DNA of 64,000 bases from Emydura subglobosa. Lineage: Eukaryota; Chordata; Testudines; Chelidae. The DNA lies in contig ML679956.1 in NCBI GenBank assembly GCA_007922225.1, positions 69,804,111 through 69,868,110 on the forward strand, written 5' to 3'. Made by a program: the position numbers and the translations under genes. The notes below the pieces were generated by a model that saw only the letters and a list, made by a program, of their open reading frames with translations, ran no database searches and was not told the origin of the DNA. This document shows positions 26,736 to 38,590 of the stretch, in pieces. The first letter of the stretch is position 1. Every line of letters starts with the position of its first letter.

Positions 26736-28389
26736 GTAGATCTATTGAGTAAGAAAATGACATTTGAACTAGTCTCTTTCCAGCATGGAATGGCACTTGA
26801 ATTACCAATGTTGCCACCTCTCACAATTTTGTCACAAGATCTGGTGTTTTACTTAAAGCCCCCGCTTATAGAGTCATGTGACTCTGTGAGACTCTCAGTC
26901 TTCATTTAACAAAAATGCTTCTAGCCCTCATGGTTTAGAAGAAAAGCTTGAAAACACGACTGTAGCGCACTCTAAAAGCCTAGAAACCAGAAGATGAATA
27001 AAATGAACCCCAAACTTTATTAAAAAAAACTCATGGTTTTTTAAGCCAATCTCATAATGGTTTGAAACCTGATATGATTTTTTACATGCTTAGATTGTAT
27101 AACATTGCACACAGTCGCTTTTCAGAGCAAAACAGCACTGGAATTCCCTAGAATCCCAACTCTCTAGTGTAAGGCAATGTCATTTGGGAGACATACCCGT
27201 AGACTCCATAACTCGGATAATCCTACTAACCCCGGAATTGGTTTTAAGAACTCCACTCTGGTAAAAGCACATGGCACGTGAACCTACTCAAACGGCTGCG
27301 TTGTCAGCTTGCTAAAATAGCTTATGCAGAGGTGCTGACAAAACTATACCCTCATTGCCGTCCAACACCTAATCAGGGTTATCAGTGACGTGACTCTGAA
27401 GCATTTTTCGCTTGCTGCCAACAGCCATTCTATTTGAACTATTTGCTTTCGCATGTTTTCCCTTTGACACAGGTGCTATTTCTTTGTCATATATAAACAC
27501 TCAGCTGGATATCCACATTTGTTCTTTGAAAAAAAAAACAAACAAGAAGGAATTTATGCCACAACAATATGTAAAAATTGACACTAAGAAGCTGCCTTTC
27601 TCATTTACAATTTCAAGGGGTTTTTTTGTGTTGTTTTCCTGCCTGTTTTCTCTTTATTTAACTCACTTTCTGGTCTCTTCTGAGCACCCGTACCAATAAT
27701 TCATTGCTGTTGTCAGGAACACGATACTTCTATTGTCACTCTGCATGGGAGGCCTTTGATATTAGACCTTGGTGGTGACTCTGGGTACAAAACTATCAAC
27801 ATGTCTTTTCTTTACTTGTGCCCCACCTGCTGTGGTTGAGATCATTACGTTTTAGGGACAATTTTCAAAGCAAGATGCCATAACTTATTGTAACAGTACT
27901 CCCTAAACTAACCTGCACTCATGTAGCATTAGGAATTTAACCCAAACTGCTATATCTTCAAAGTTGTCCAGGTATTTAGTCATACAAATCCCATTAACGT
28001 AAACAGGAACTAAAGTCACTGCAAGCTTTATGACAACAATCTGTGGTCAACTTTGAAAATGCAGGGCCTGATTTTGATCTCACACTGATTTTAGATTCAT
28101 TGGGTTTCATTTTCAACTGGCTTTGCACTTTGTGTAGTCATTTACACACAGGCAAAACTAGCCTAATTCTCAGCTAGTGTAAAAGTGACACAACTTTAAT
28201 AACTTCAATGAAGCTTCACTGATTTATACTAGCTGAGGTATAAATCAGTGCCCCCCCATCCCATCCCCAGCTCTCTACCCATAACTGCTCAGAAGTCAGT
28301 ACATTATTTATTCTTCAGAAATAGGATAAATGGTTACTATAATATACTTTTAAGTAAACATCCATCTTTTAAGGAGAATCAGAGCTTTT

Positions 28390-28640
28390 CTGCATGTACA
28401 ACTGCACTACTTGAACTTAAGGTGTGATTTTAAACTAGTTTTGTTAAACCAGTGAAAAAGACAGTGTGAACACTTATTTCAGTGTAAACCAATCTCGTTT
28501 TGGTTCATTTGAGAGTGATTGGGAACAAGCTACCTTAAAAAAAAATAAGAACATCCTAACAGGGGTTTGCACTACTTTAACTAAACTTGTACAAGTCTGT
28601 GTGTAGTCAAGACCTGATTCAATCAAAGTAGCTAAAATAG
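28390..28640. repeat. MITE-like repeat, related to 60,605-60,860
   Basis: gttttgttaaaccagtg, cagtgtgaacacttatttca and gtgtgtagtcaagacctg echo ttagttaaaccaatac and gtctacacac at 60,605-60,860. Probably two copies of one decayed family. Confidence 0.4.
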
Positions 28641-29099
28641 TAGTAATAATGATAACAATGCTAAGCAATATGATTAAATAGGAAAAATCTGTATTATCAT
28701 CAAGAGAACATCTCATGTGCAAAAGTTATTTACATCACTTAGGCTTTCCACATTCCTAATATACTCCATATTCCTACTAAGTCTACTGGCAAGGATTGGT
28801 TGAGCTAGAAAAGCAGGACTGGTCCTATATATTACTCATTTTGGACAGAAACTTTTAGGACCCGATCCAAATCCTGATGAAGTTAATGGGAATCTTTTTA
28901 TTGACTAACAAGATTTGGATCAAGCCTTTAATGTGCAGCAGTCAGCCCTACAATAAATGTTTCTTGAGTGTATTTAATTGATTTGTCATTTGTAATACAC
29001 ATGAAGTTGCCTTGCATTTCTCAACCAAATTTAGCTGCCAAAGAAGACTTGGAGAAATCATGTAAATGTTGGTACATAAAAAACATTATTTGGCACAGA

Positions 29100-32000
29100 A
29101 AGTATGTGTTATCTGTATTTATTTAATAAAGAAACATAGTAAACTTGGCTTTTTCCAGATACAAATAGCTTAATATATCCTGTGATATTGGCTGAAGTTT
29201 TCTCTGCTCTTTTTGTAGTTAGAATGATTCATGCTGTACGCTTTATTGAACAAATCAGCAGAAAATGACAGCACCCATCATGCTTTAGTCAGTATGCACT
29301 GTCTATCAAGTCACTAACTACAATATCACTACACTGGGAGGTTGTGCCACTGATACACTGTGATCAGTATCTCCTTTAGTAAAGAGTTGCAGGTAAGGTA
29401 CTTGAGCTTTTTAAGGGAGTCCTACATATAATACAAATGCAGCAATTATGCTTCAGTTCTCAAGAAATGTTCCAGAAAACAATAGAAAATCCAATAGAAA
29501 ACCAATGTTCCATTTTACAAAGCTTTTGAACCTAATTTACAATTTATTTTTAGAAAGTTTTACTGTAAACATCTATAGTTAAGACCCTCTTTCAGACTCA
29601 CTTTTTTACAGCTTTGGGGTACAACATAGTATAGTTTGCAATTGTATTGACATGGTAGAGTCTTGCAATAATTAAAAAAATTCTTGGCTTAGGGGTCCAA
29701 ATGACTGCTGGAAGAGCTTTCCTGTAACATTATCGGTGACCAGCTAATCTATCACATCGCTCTCATTATTTGGCTTCAATGTTATTTATAGTACATGAAG
29801 AAATCACATTTGAATATAATATTTGCTAAATGAAGTAACAAATTAAAATAATAACAAAACAATGTAAGCAACCTATCACCGCATCATGTAAGCTCTTCTT
29901 TCTTTTGGTCTAAAAATAGGATCTTTTGTGTATTAAGAAATTAGATGAGCAATATCCATTCAATTAGCATGTTTTCCTTCCTCCTTTTGTTCTTCAACTT
30001 TGAAAAGAAAATACTCCCGCTAGTGTCAACTAATAAATGTGGTTTTGTTTGGCATGTCTGTGTATCTACTATTTCCTAACTAAACCTTCAGTTAGAGGCA
30101 GCAGCTCATTTCTAATGATCGATAATTCTCTTTCAGGATAAAACATTTTAATCCATAAATCATGTTGTTTGAGTGTCAGCCACCCTAAAAACTTGCATGA
30201 TACATACATATAAATATAAAAATCACATATTCTTTCTGAGTGATATGTACAATCAGAATAATATTACATCATAAATTACACAAGGGATCTATAGAAAGGT
30301 TCTCTAACTTGAGAAGTCATGAGCAAAAAAATTTTGGGGGGGTAGGGGAGGGGAAGAAAAAAAAATTCCACTCTGAGAAACACATTTGGAGTAGCTCCCT
30401 TAAGTTGGAATCTAATTACATACAAGATTCAAAGGCAACAAAATCCCAGAAGGAAAATCCCTATGGTGTAAACCATAAAGACAGGGTTAAGGGGACAAGA
30501 GAGAATGATTATAATAATACTTATAGAGTGCCTTTCACCTTCATACTGCTTTGCAGCCATTAATTAAGTCTTACAACACCCCTGTGAGGTAGATAAGTAT
30601 TATTATCCCCATTTCATAGATGAGTAAACTGAGGCACAGAGAGGTTAAATTATTTACCTAAAAATTACATAGCAATTAGGAACAGACCACAGGAGTTCTG
30701 ACACCGAGACCCCTGAATAATCAATAGACCACTCTGACAATTGAATGCCTTCATCTCAGTGGATGTAGAAAATTCATTAATATATATGAAGTCATATTAT
30801 TTTACATATCTTCTTTGCATATTCTGACTCATTTTGTCAACAGATGATGTGGTCATAGGAAAATTTCATTGTAACACAGTCTTGTTGCTGGATATCTAAG
30901 ATTCTCGTCAATAACCCCATGTGGATTTTGACACCTTTATAACCCGGAATGTAACTAAATGTCAACTACGGTACACTTGGAATACATTTTTGATAATTCT
31001 TTTTCTCCAAGGTGAAAAACATGGCTACTTTTCCTTGTGGTGCAATGGCTCATTACAGACTTCTCAGGCAAGACCTCCCATGAAGACCCACCAAACCCAA
31101 GTACCATCATATTTGAAAATAACAAAGAGAGGATTTTTCTGTAACCATGGACTTGTCTCTTTATATTCCACAGACACTTCCTCACATTCTGCCAAGGCTG
31201 GAAGTTTGATAATAAATTACATTTTTTTACAGCATAAAATCCTTAACAATGTCTGCTCTTAAAGAACTTATAATGGGACCCCATTGCTGTTATATGTTTG
31301 GCCTGAGGCTGATTGATATTTCAGCTGCAAATAGTCCTCTGCCTGCCTGTGAAAAGGAAGGTTCCCCAGTAATCTAAACATGCTTCAAATAAAGTGAAAG
31401 ATGGAAACCAAGAAGAGATTTTAAATATCAGAACTTTTGTACAGCTCTTCCCACCTCATTGACAGCACCATAACAACCCTCCTGCACTGCACAACCTGGA
31501 TCAAAGCATTAGAGAGTAATATTGATACGCAGAGCTTGCAGTAAGCATGCTTAGCTCCATGGCATTGGAGAAAACAGATTCCATCCCACTCACTTAACAG
31601 AAAATCTACTTGGCTACATAATACTTTGAGACGCTTTACATCAGATTACAGGGTCATAACTTATTTCTAGGAGAGTTTGATTGCAATAGGCAAAGCACAT
31701 TCTTCAAACATACTAAAAAGTTAGTGTTTTTATTAATAGTTTTCCAAGCAGCATCCATTACTGTCTGATTTCCTGTAGGGTATAACAAGCCATTTCTTTC
31801 TCTTATTATTTGACATCACTTTCTTCCTCCTAATTTTTTTTTATTACTGCTGACAAGCAGTTATATGTCCCAAAGGGAAAGTCATATTGTAATAGACAGT
31901 TACATGTTGTCGATTAAATATTTTACTTTGCAACAACTTTCCTCTATGAATGATGGAAGTCCCACCAATTACTGTTACCTTGATTCAGAGTTTAACATGT

Positions 32001-32540
32001 AGAGTGTAAGGATCATCTATCTCCATGGAAAAAGAGACAATTATTTCATTTAAGTAAAAAAATATCAAATATAATAAATTTATGAAAGACCTTTCACAAC
32101 ATATACAGTAAGTGTTACATTTTGCTACAGCAGCTGTGATATATTTTTTTCTTTTTAGAATGCAAGGTCATACGTTGCCATAAGTAAACACGCTAATATG
32201 AGTAAGACCTTAATGAATGTTTACAGCCTGGCTTTATCTGTGGATAGATATACACTGTGTTTACTGTTTTACAGTCTAGCATATTCATAATCACACCACT
32301 GATATAACAGCTATGACCCTGAACAGATTCTTCCTGTGCATATATAAATATAAATATAAACATTGAGCGATGTTGAAAAGAGCAGGGTCAAAGGTTATAA
32401 CTTATCCACTCCCATAGTTAAGGGTAAACACTCCATTGTTTCTTTTGCAACTAATATTTAATAAGAAGGCTGCTTCAATTGTTGTGTAGTTACAGCATTA
32501 CATTCTGTAAACAATATTTTAAAGCATTCTAAACAAACAT
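29100..32540 (-). other. SCN5A: Candidate SCN5A 3' untranslated region
   Basis: AT-rich, mostly non-repetitive sequence directly after the SCN5A stop codon, without a plausible exon. Possible polyadenylation hexamers (AATAAA on the minus strand, TTTATT on the plus strand) occur near 31,840, 31,728, 29,242 and 29,117. Human SCN5A has a 3' UTR of roughly 2 kb, as I recall, so an end between 31.7 and 29.1 kb is reasonable, but the site actually used cannot be chosen from sequence. A MIR-type SINE lies inside at about 30,510-30,740. Confidence 0.45.
30510..30740 (+). repeat. MIR SINE
   Basis: Excellent MIR wording: acaacacccctgtgaggtag, attattatccccatttcata, gatgagtaaactgaggcaca and gagaggttaaattattta. 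It lies inside the candidate SCN5A 3' UTR in antisense orientation to the gene. Confidence 0.9.
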
Positions 32541-33775
32541 TTAAACAATTGATTCTTTATCTCTGTCTGGAGATAGCAGATAATCTACAGGTTCATCACT
32601 TTTGCTAGAGTCTGTCACCTTTAGCTGGAGGTTGTCACTAGTAGCTCTGGTGACACTGTCATAGGATGGAGGGAAAGATGTTGATGACAGAGTTTCTGAT
32701 TTGTCTAGTGGCCTACCATAATTTTCATTCATCATGAATGCAATGAGACCTTCCTTCTCAGGTGCCTCATCTTCAAGCATGCTGCCATCACAAGCCTGAT
32801 GACGGTATAAGAAAGAGGCCTGCTTCAAGAAACGTTGAAACAAATGACTCCTGTAGGCCCTCTGGATAATAATGGCAGAAATTTCCTCTTGTTTCCGTCT
32901 GAGTGTAGTTGTGATTGGTTCATAAGAAATTTTAGATGGATTGGCAGACATAAACTTTTCCTCCATCTGTATTTTAAGGGCATCCATCTCCCCAGATTCT
33001 CCTAGTACCCGTTTGGTAAAAGCAAATAAAATATCCAAGCAGTGGATCCTTTCTCCACTGACCATGGGGAGGTCCATTGCTATGAGTTTAATTTTGTTTG
33101 GTTTTGCTATGCGTAAAGGTTCTGCCAGAGCATCTGCAAAGTCTGAAAGTACAGAATACTCAATAAATTGAGTTGCTTCAGGATCAAACTTCTCCCAGAT
33201 TTCATAAAACATATCAAAGTCATCTTCACCTAGAGGCTCTGTACTTTCCTCAGTGGCTACACTGAAGTTCTCTAAAATAATGGCTATGTACATGTTTACA
33301 ACAATGAGAAATGATATAATGATATAAGTAACAAAGAATAAAATCCCTACAGCAGGGCTTCCACAGTCTCCCTTTGAACCATTTGCATTGATTATGTTTG
33401 GATCACAATATGGCGGTCCAGTGTTTAAAATAGGATTGAGAAGACCATCCCAGCCGGCTGATGTGGTAATTTGGAAAAGACAGAGCATACTGTTAGCGAA
33501 GGTTTGGAAGTTGAACATGTCATCAATCCCATGCTCCTTTTTAACATATGCAAAATTAGCCATTCCAAAAATGGCATAAATAAACATGACTAGAAAAAGT
33601 AGGAGACCAATGTTGAACAGAGCAGGAAGAGACATCATTAAGGCAAAAAGGAGAGTTCTAATTCCTTTGGCTCCCCGTATAAGTCTGAGGACTCGGCCAA
33701 TCCGAGCCAAGCGAATGACTCTGAAGAGTGTAGGAGAGAAAAAATATTTCTGAATGATGTCAGAAAGCACGGTAC
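32541..33775 (-). CDS. SCN5A: SCN5A exon 28 coding part: domain IV S4-S6 and C-terminus
   Basis: Last coding exon, about 410 residues plus a split Gly codon shared with exon 27. The acceptor is ...cttaaag followed by GTACCGTG; the stop is TAA at 32,541-32,543. Residues 18-36 are the domain IV voltage sensor S4, with Arg or Lys every third position ([19 protein letters not shown]). Residue 106, in TTSAGWDG, is the Ala of the DEKA selectivity ring. S6 follows at about 140-175, ending in NFSVATEES. The cytoplasmic tail has the EF-hand-like region ([19 protein letters not shown]), an IQ calmodulin-binding motif near 304 ([14 protein letters not shown]), a Nedd4-type PY motif PPSY near 368, and a C-terminal SIV suited to PDZ binding. 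No frameshift or premature stop was seen. The roles come from knowledge of mammalian Nav1.5. Confidence 0.97.
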
Positions 33776-33937
33776 CTTTAAGAAAAAATGAAACAAATAA
33801 CCAATTAATACATGGCCAACATTTCTAGATGTTATCATAAAATGTTCATTCCAGATTACAGACAAGAACAATGAACACGCCTCTACAATGTCCTACTAAC
33901 TGTGCCTTTGCCTTCTCTTAGAGGAAACATGACTAAG

Positions 33938-34110
33938 GGGGTGATGGATAGGTTGGATTTTCATGCAAATTCAATCCTCAGGCTCTTTGTGGAGTTTACG
34001 GACAAAGATGTAAATTATAGTGATAGTTTTTATGATATGGACACCTGCCTATTATGAACTGGGACTGAGATCACCAGTTCAATTAATACAGGACACAAGT
34101 AGTTATAGCT
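33938..34110. repeat. Intron 27 copy of a dispersed repeat
   Basis: Shares ggtgatggat, ggttggattttcatgc, atcaccagttca and surrounding text with 35,384-35,560 in the same orientation. Family unknown. Confidence 0.6.
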
Positions 34111-34374
34111 TTCAGTCACTACTCATCTGAGCCACTGCTCTTGAGGTGACAGACTATAATACCCCTCTGATCATCCCCCCCGAATACATTTACTTTGACA
34201 AAAATGTATAAAGAAATATAAATATCTTTGGGAGATATGTGAGTTAAATACTGGTCTCAATGAAAATAATCTCCAGAACATTCCCCGGTTAATTTTGTTC
34301 ATTTGATCAGTCATTCATCTCAAACTGTATCATCTTCCCAATTGCTATTTTCTTTCTAATTGACAGTTTATACT

Positions 34375-34512
34375 TAGATTGTAGGCTCTTTGGGACAGGG
34401 ACTGTTGAACATGCACAGAATAAAACATCCCCTAGCATAATGGGGTTCTAGTCCATGAGTGGGTCTTATAGGCACTACTGTGATACTAATAATAAATAAT
34501 AATAATAATTGC
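34375..34512 (-). repeat. MIR/CORE-SINE-type repeat with AAT tail
   Basis: gattgtaggctctttgggac, agggactgttgaacatg, cctagcataatggggttcta and an (AAT)n tail form the complement of the turtle SINE seen at 12,460 and 15,985. Confidence 0.75.
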
Positions 34513-34975
34513 CCCAGCAACTTTTGACTTTTCCTCTTAAGCCCTGACGCATTGCAACTACTAATCCTCTGAAAGCCATTTCTCTAACACACTCTGCTAT
34601 GTTGCCATCAGCCACTAAATGGCCATTGAAAGGCATGTGAGGGTGTTACGAGGTACTTTCAGCAGTATGGTATGTACTACCTGAATCTATCTGTTATGTT
34701 CAGTACATCCAAACTCTCTACTTTTGCTGGTTGCAGCACATTTAATTGTTATGCAGTGTTATGTTGATATGATTTAAATATAATTAAAATATTTAGGATC
34801 CGATCCTGTGAGTGGCTCTCCCATTAGTGGGGCTGAGGATGCCCAACACCTACCTAGAGTGGCTCAGCACCATACTGTAAAAAGCATTTAATATGGGCCA
34901 AACAAATCTCTACTTCCATCTTTTATTTGTTCAGTTTTTGGCAAAAAGACATCTCTGCCATTGAATTTTACCTAC

Positions 34976-35246
34976 CCACAATGGAGAGAATCACAACAAC
35001 AAAATCAAATATGTTCCAGCCATTGGTGAAGTAATAGTGTCTTAGAGCCAACATTTTGATGATGCACTCTGCTGTGAAGATGGCAACAAAGAGCATGTTG
35101 ATTTTATAAAGGATGTTCACTTTTTCTAGACTCTGGTCATCTGTTTCCACCATCATGGTGACCATGTTAAGGCAGATGAGAATCATGATGAAGACATCAA
35201 AGGCTTGTTTTGAGACTATGTCAAAAATAAAACCTTGGTATTTGTT
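34976..35246 (-). CDS. SCN5A: SCN5A exon 27: domain IV S1-S3
   Basis: 271-nt exon, the length expected for this Nav exon. The acceptor is tttgtttcag before AACAAATAC (NKYQG); the donor is GTGG followed by gtaggt, leaving a phase-1 split Gly codon completed by exon 28. It codes [18 protein letters not shown], then the S1 helix ([17 protein letters not shown]), a short loop, S2 ([17 protein letters not shown]) and S3 ([17 protein letters not shown]). The acidic Glu of S2 and Asp of S3 that form the gating charge-transfer centre in Nav channels are present. Relative to human Nav1.5 as I recall it, changes are conservative and no break is seen. Confidence 0.97.
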
Positions 35247-36596
<1,350 letters not shown>

Positions 36597-36734
36597 CTTT
36601 TTCTTTTGTTGGTTAAAGTTGTCAATAATGACGCCTATGAAGAGATTCAATGTGAAGAAAGACCCAAAGATGATGAAAATCACAAAGTAGAGGTACATGT
36701 ATAAATTACATTCCCATTCAGGTTGCTCCTCACA
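36597..36734 (-). CDS. SCN5A: SCN5A exon 25: domain III S6
   Basis: 138-nt exon, 46 codons, phase 0 at both ends. The acceptor is tttgcag before TGTGAGGAG; the exon ends AAG before the AT-AC intron. It codes [14 protein letters not shown], then the pore-lining S6 helix ([18 protein letters not shown]), then [14 protein letters not shown] leading into the inactivation linker. S6 residues of this domain form part of the inner pore and of the local-anaesthetic region in Nav channels. The first residue is Cys, where mammals carry Tyr (YEEQ) as I recall, and a second Tyr to Cys change occurs at WECN. Confidence 0.96.
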
Positions 36735-38001
36735 CTGCAAAGATAAAAGGCAAATGTAAAAAGAAGAGGGAGAAAAACTGTACCATCATCACACACACAC
36801 ATCAAAAGATTAAAAATAAACTGTTACTCAATAACACAGAAAATACTATAAAAATTAAGTTCCCATTCAGTGTTTAAGCATTCAGTGGTTGCCATTAAAA
36901 GGTCACTACTGGTATCTCAAATACCACAATCATTTCAGTTATACTTTATAATACTATCATTATGATCACAATGTAATTACACTGTATTTGCAGTGTAAAT
37001 ATAGAGTGTAATCCACGTAGTTAATCTTTGGTTAGAAGATTTTGTACTAGGTGCATGTATCAAAAAGTGCAACTTCAGAATAAATCTGCTGTAATGCATT
37101 AAATTTAAATCGAAAGGGGAAAAAATAAATTGATCTTCTGGTTATACTTCTGCTTATATGAACTAGTGGTAATCATGGATATTAATAGCATAACCACAGT
37201 GTAATTACATGTTAATTGCAATGTAATTGCAGTGTTCAGTCACTGTAGTGTAAACTACACCATAGGTAGAGTTGATCTATTTTAAACAATATGCTTTGTT
37301 TCATCTACTAAGAATAGAAAATCATTGTGAAACCTGTTTGCTATCTGTTGGTAAATGTTAATTTCTTTATGGTGCTGCATATTAATCATTCTAATCACAA
37401 TTTCCACTTAATAAAACAAAAAATTAAGATCTATGGAAAATCTAAAGAACCATTCAGCTTTGTCAGTCTCAGGTTTGTAGCCACCTTTATAATGACCTTT
37501 CTGTCTGGTGTATACAGATTGGAAAACTTCATCCAAGGCTTTATGAGATGTAAATTGATATTGCTCCATTATGTCAATTTATGCCAACTGAGGATCTGTC
37601 CCTCCAAATCTGAGTCTCCTGTTGCAAGACAGGAGGTCAGTTAGTTAGCTGTCACCTGGGAGTTAGTTGTGTCCTGAGGAGTTGGTTCCCAGGTTTTAAT
37701 TTTTAAAATATTCTTGTATTCCAAATACTTGCATTTCCAAAGTGGTCCACAATATAAACCCCACTACACAAATGATGGTGCACATCCTATACCCATTTAA
37801 GTCAATGTAAATTTCACTAACACATCAGACACAATTATGCCCTAAGTTAAATTTGGTGCATCCCTAAAGAAGTCAAGTGAGTTGCACACAAGCAGAGGAA
37901 TGGCAGTATTAGTTTTGCTGCTAACCAGCCAGAATGGTGCAAAATTCAGCTAAATAGGAAAGAAGGATGCTAGGAGAAAGCATTTAATTTGAATGACTTA
38001 C
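36735..38001 (-). other. SCN5A: SCN5A intron 24
   Basis: 1.27-kb GT-AG intron, AT-rich. The short phrase gtgtaattaca recurs several times between about 36,960 and 37,260, suggesting a decayed low-complexity or MITE-derived segment. Short CA repeat near 36,790. No exon-like sequence seen. Confidence 0.8.
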
Positions 38002-38055
38002 CCCTCGTGAATCTACTGCTGCATACATAATGTCCATCCAACCTTTAAACGTTGC
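38002..38055 (-). CDS. SCN5A: SCN5A exon 24: domain III pore loop (selectivity Lys)
   Basis: 54-nt micro-exon, 18 codons, coding ATFKGWMDIMYAAVDSRG. The Lys in TFKGW is the K of the DEKA ring, which makes the channel Na+-selective over Ca2+. The acceptor is ttttttcctag before GCAACG and the donor is GGG followed by gtaagt; both are strong. Length and phase match the equivalent mammalian exon. It is flanked by the 16.6-kb intron 23 and the 1.27-kb intron 24. Confidence 0.97.
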
Positions 38056-38370
38056 CTAGGAAAAAACAAAACACATAATTAGGAAAATCATAAGTTTATG
38101 TTCAAACGGTTAACTTGCTGCTTAAGTGTTTTTCTGGAAAATAGTATGGTAACCATGTTCATCATTGTTAATAAATTGCTTTTAGTTTAAAGCAAAATAT
38201 ACCCATTAATTTCTGTTCATGTGAGCACCTGAGATCACACTGAAGTCGTTTTCCCTTCTGGATTCTCTTTTTCATGCTATTTTCTTTTTCTTTCTTTCTT
38301 GTAATTTTTAGTGGTAAAAATATTGGCTTTTACTGGAGGGTTTTTTTTTTTAAAAAAAACATGGCAATTC

Positions 38371-38590
38371 ATAGAATCATAGAATATTAGAGTTGGAAGG
38401 GACCTCAGGAGGTCATCTAGTCCAACCCCCTGCTCAAAGCAGGACTAACCTCAGCTATATCATCCCAACCAGGGCTTTGTCAAGCCTCAGCTTAAAAACC
38501 TCTAAGGATGGAGATTCCACCACCTCCCTAGGTAATCCATTCCAATGCTTCACCACCCTCCTAGTAAAAAAACTATTAAATCTTCAAAAT
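38371..38590 (-). mobile_element. CR1 LINE 3' end
   Basis: The plus strand begins tcatagaatcatagaatatt, the complement of the CR1 terminal octamer repeats, then ggaagggacctcaggaggtc and atctagtccaaccccctgct. About 220 bp, strongly 5'-truncated, well conserved and so relatively young. A T/A homopolymer tract precedes it at 38,340-38,360. Confidence 0.95.

Larger units (their letters stand above)
22701..29099. other. Gene-free sequence downstream of SCN5A
   Basis: No exon recognised on either strand, including no EXOG-like sequence. The stretch 25,110-25,900 is GC-richer and might be part of an LTR or another repeat, but no ends were found. A 12-bp phrase (acccggccatt-a) is tandemly duplicated near 26,325-26,349. 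Confidence 0.4.
33776..34975 (-). other. SCN5A: SCN5A intron 27
   Basis: 1.2-kb GT-AG intron. It contains a diverged repeat at about 33,938-34,110 that recurs in intron 26, and a SINE-derived segment at 34,375-34,512 ending in a short AAT repeat. The rest shows nothing recognisable. Confidence 0.85.
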
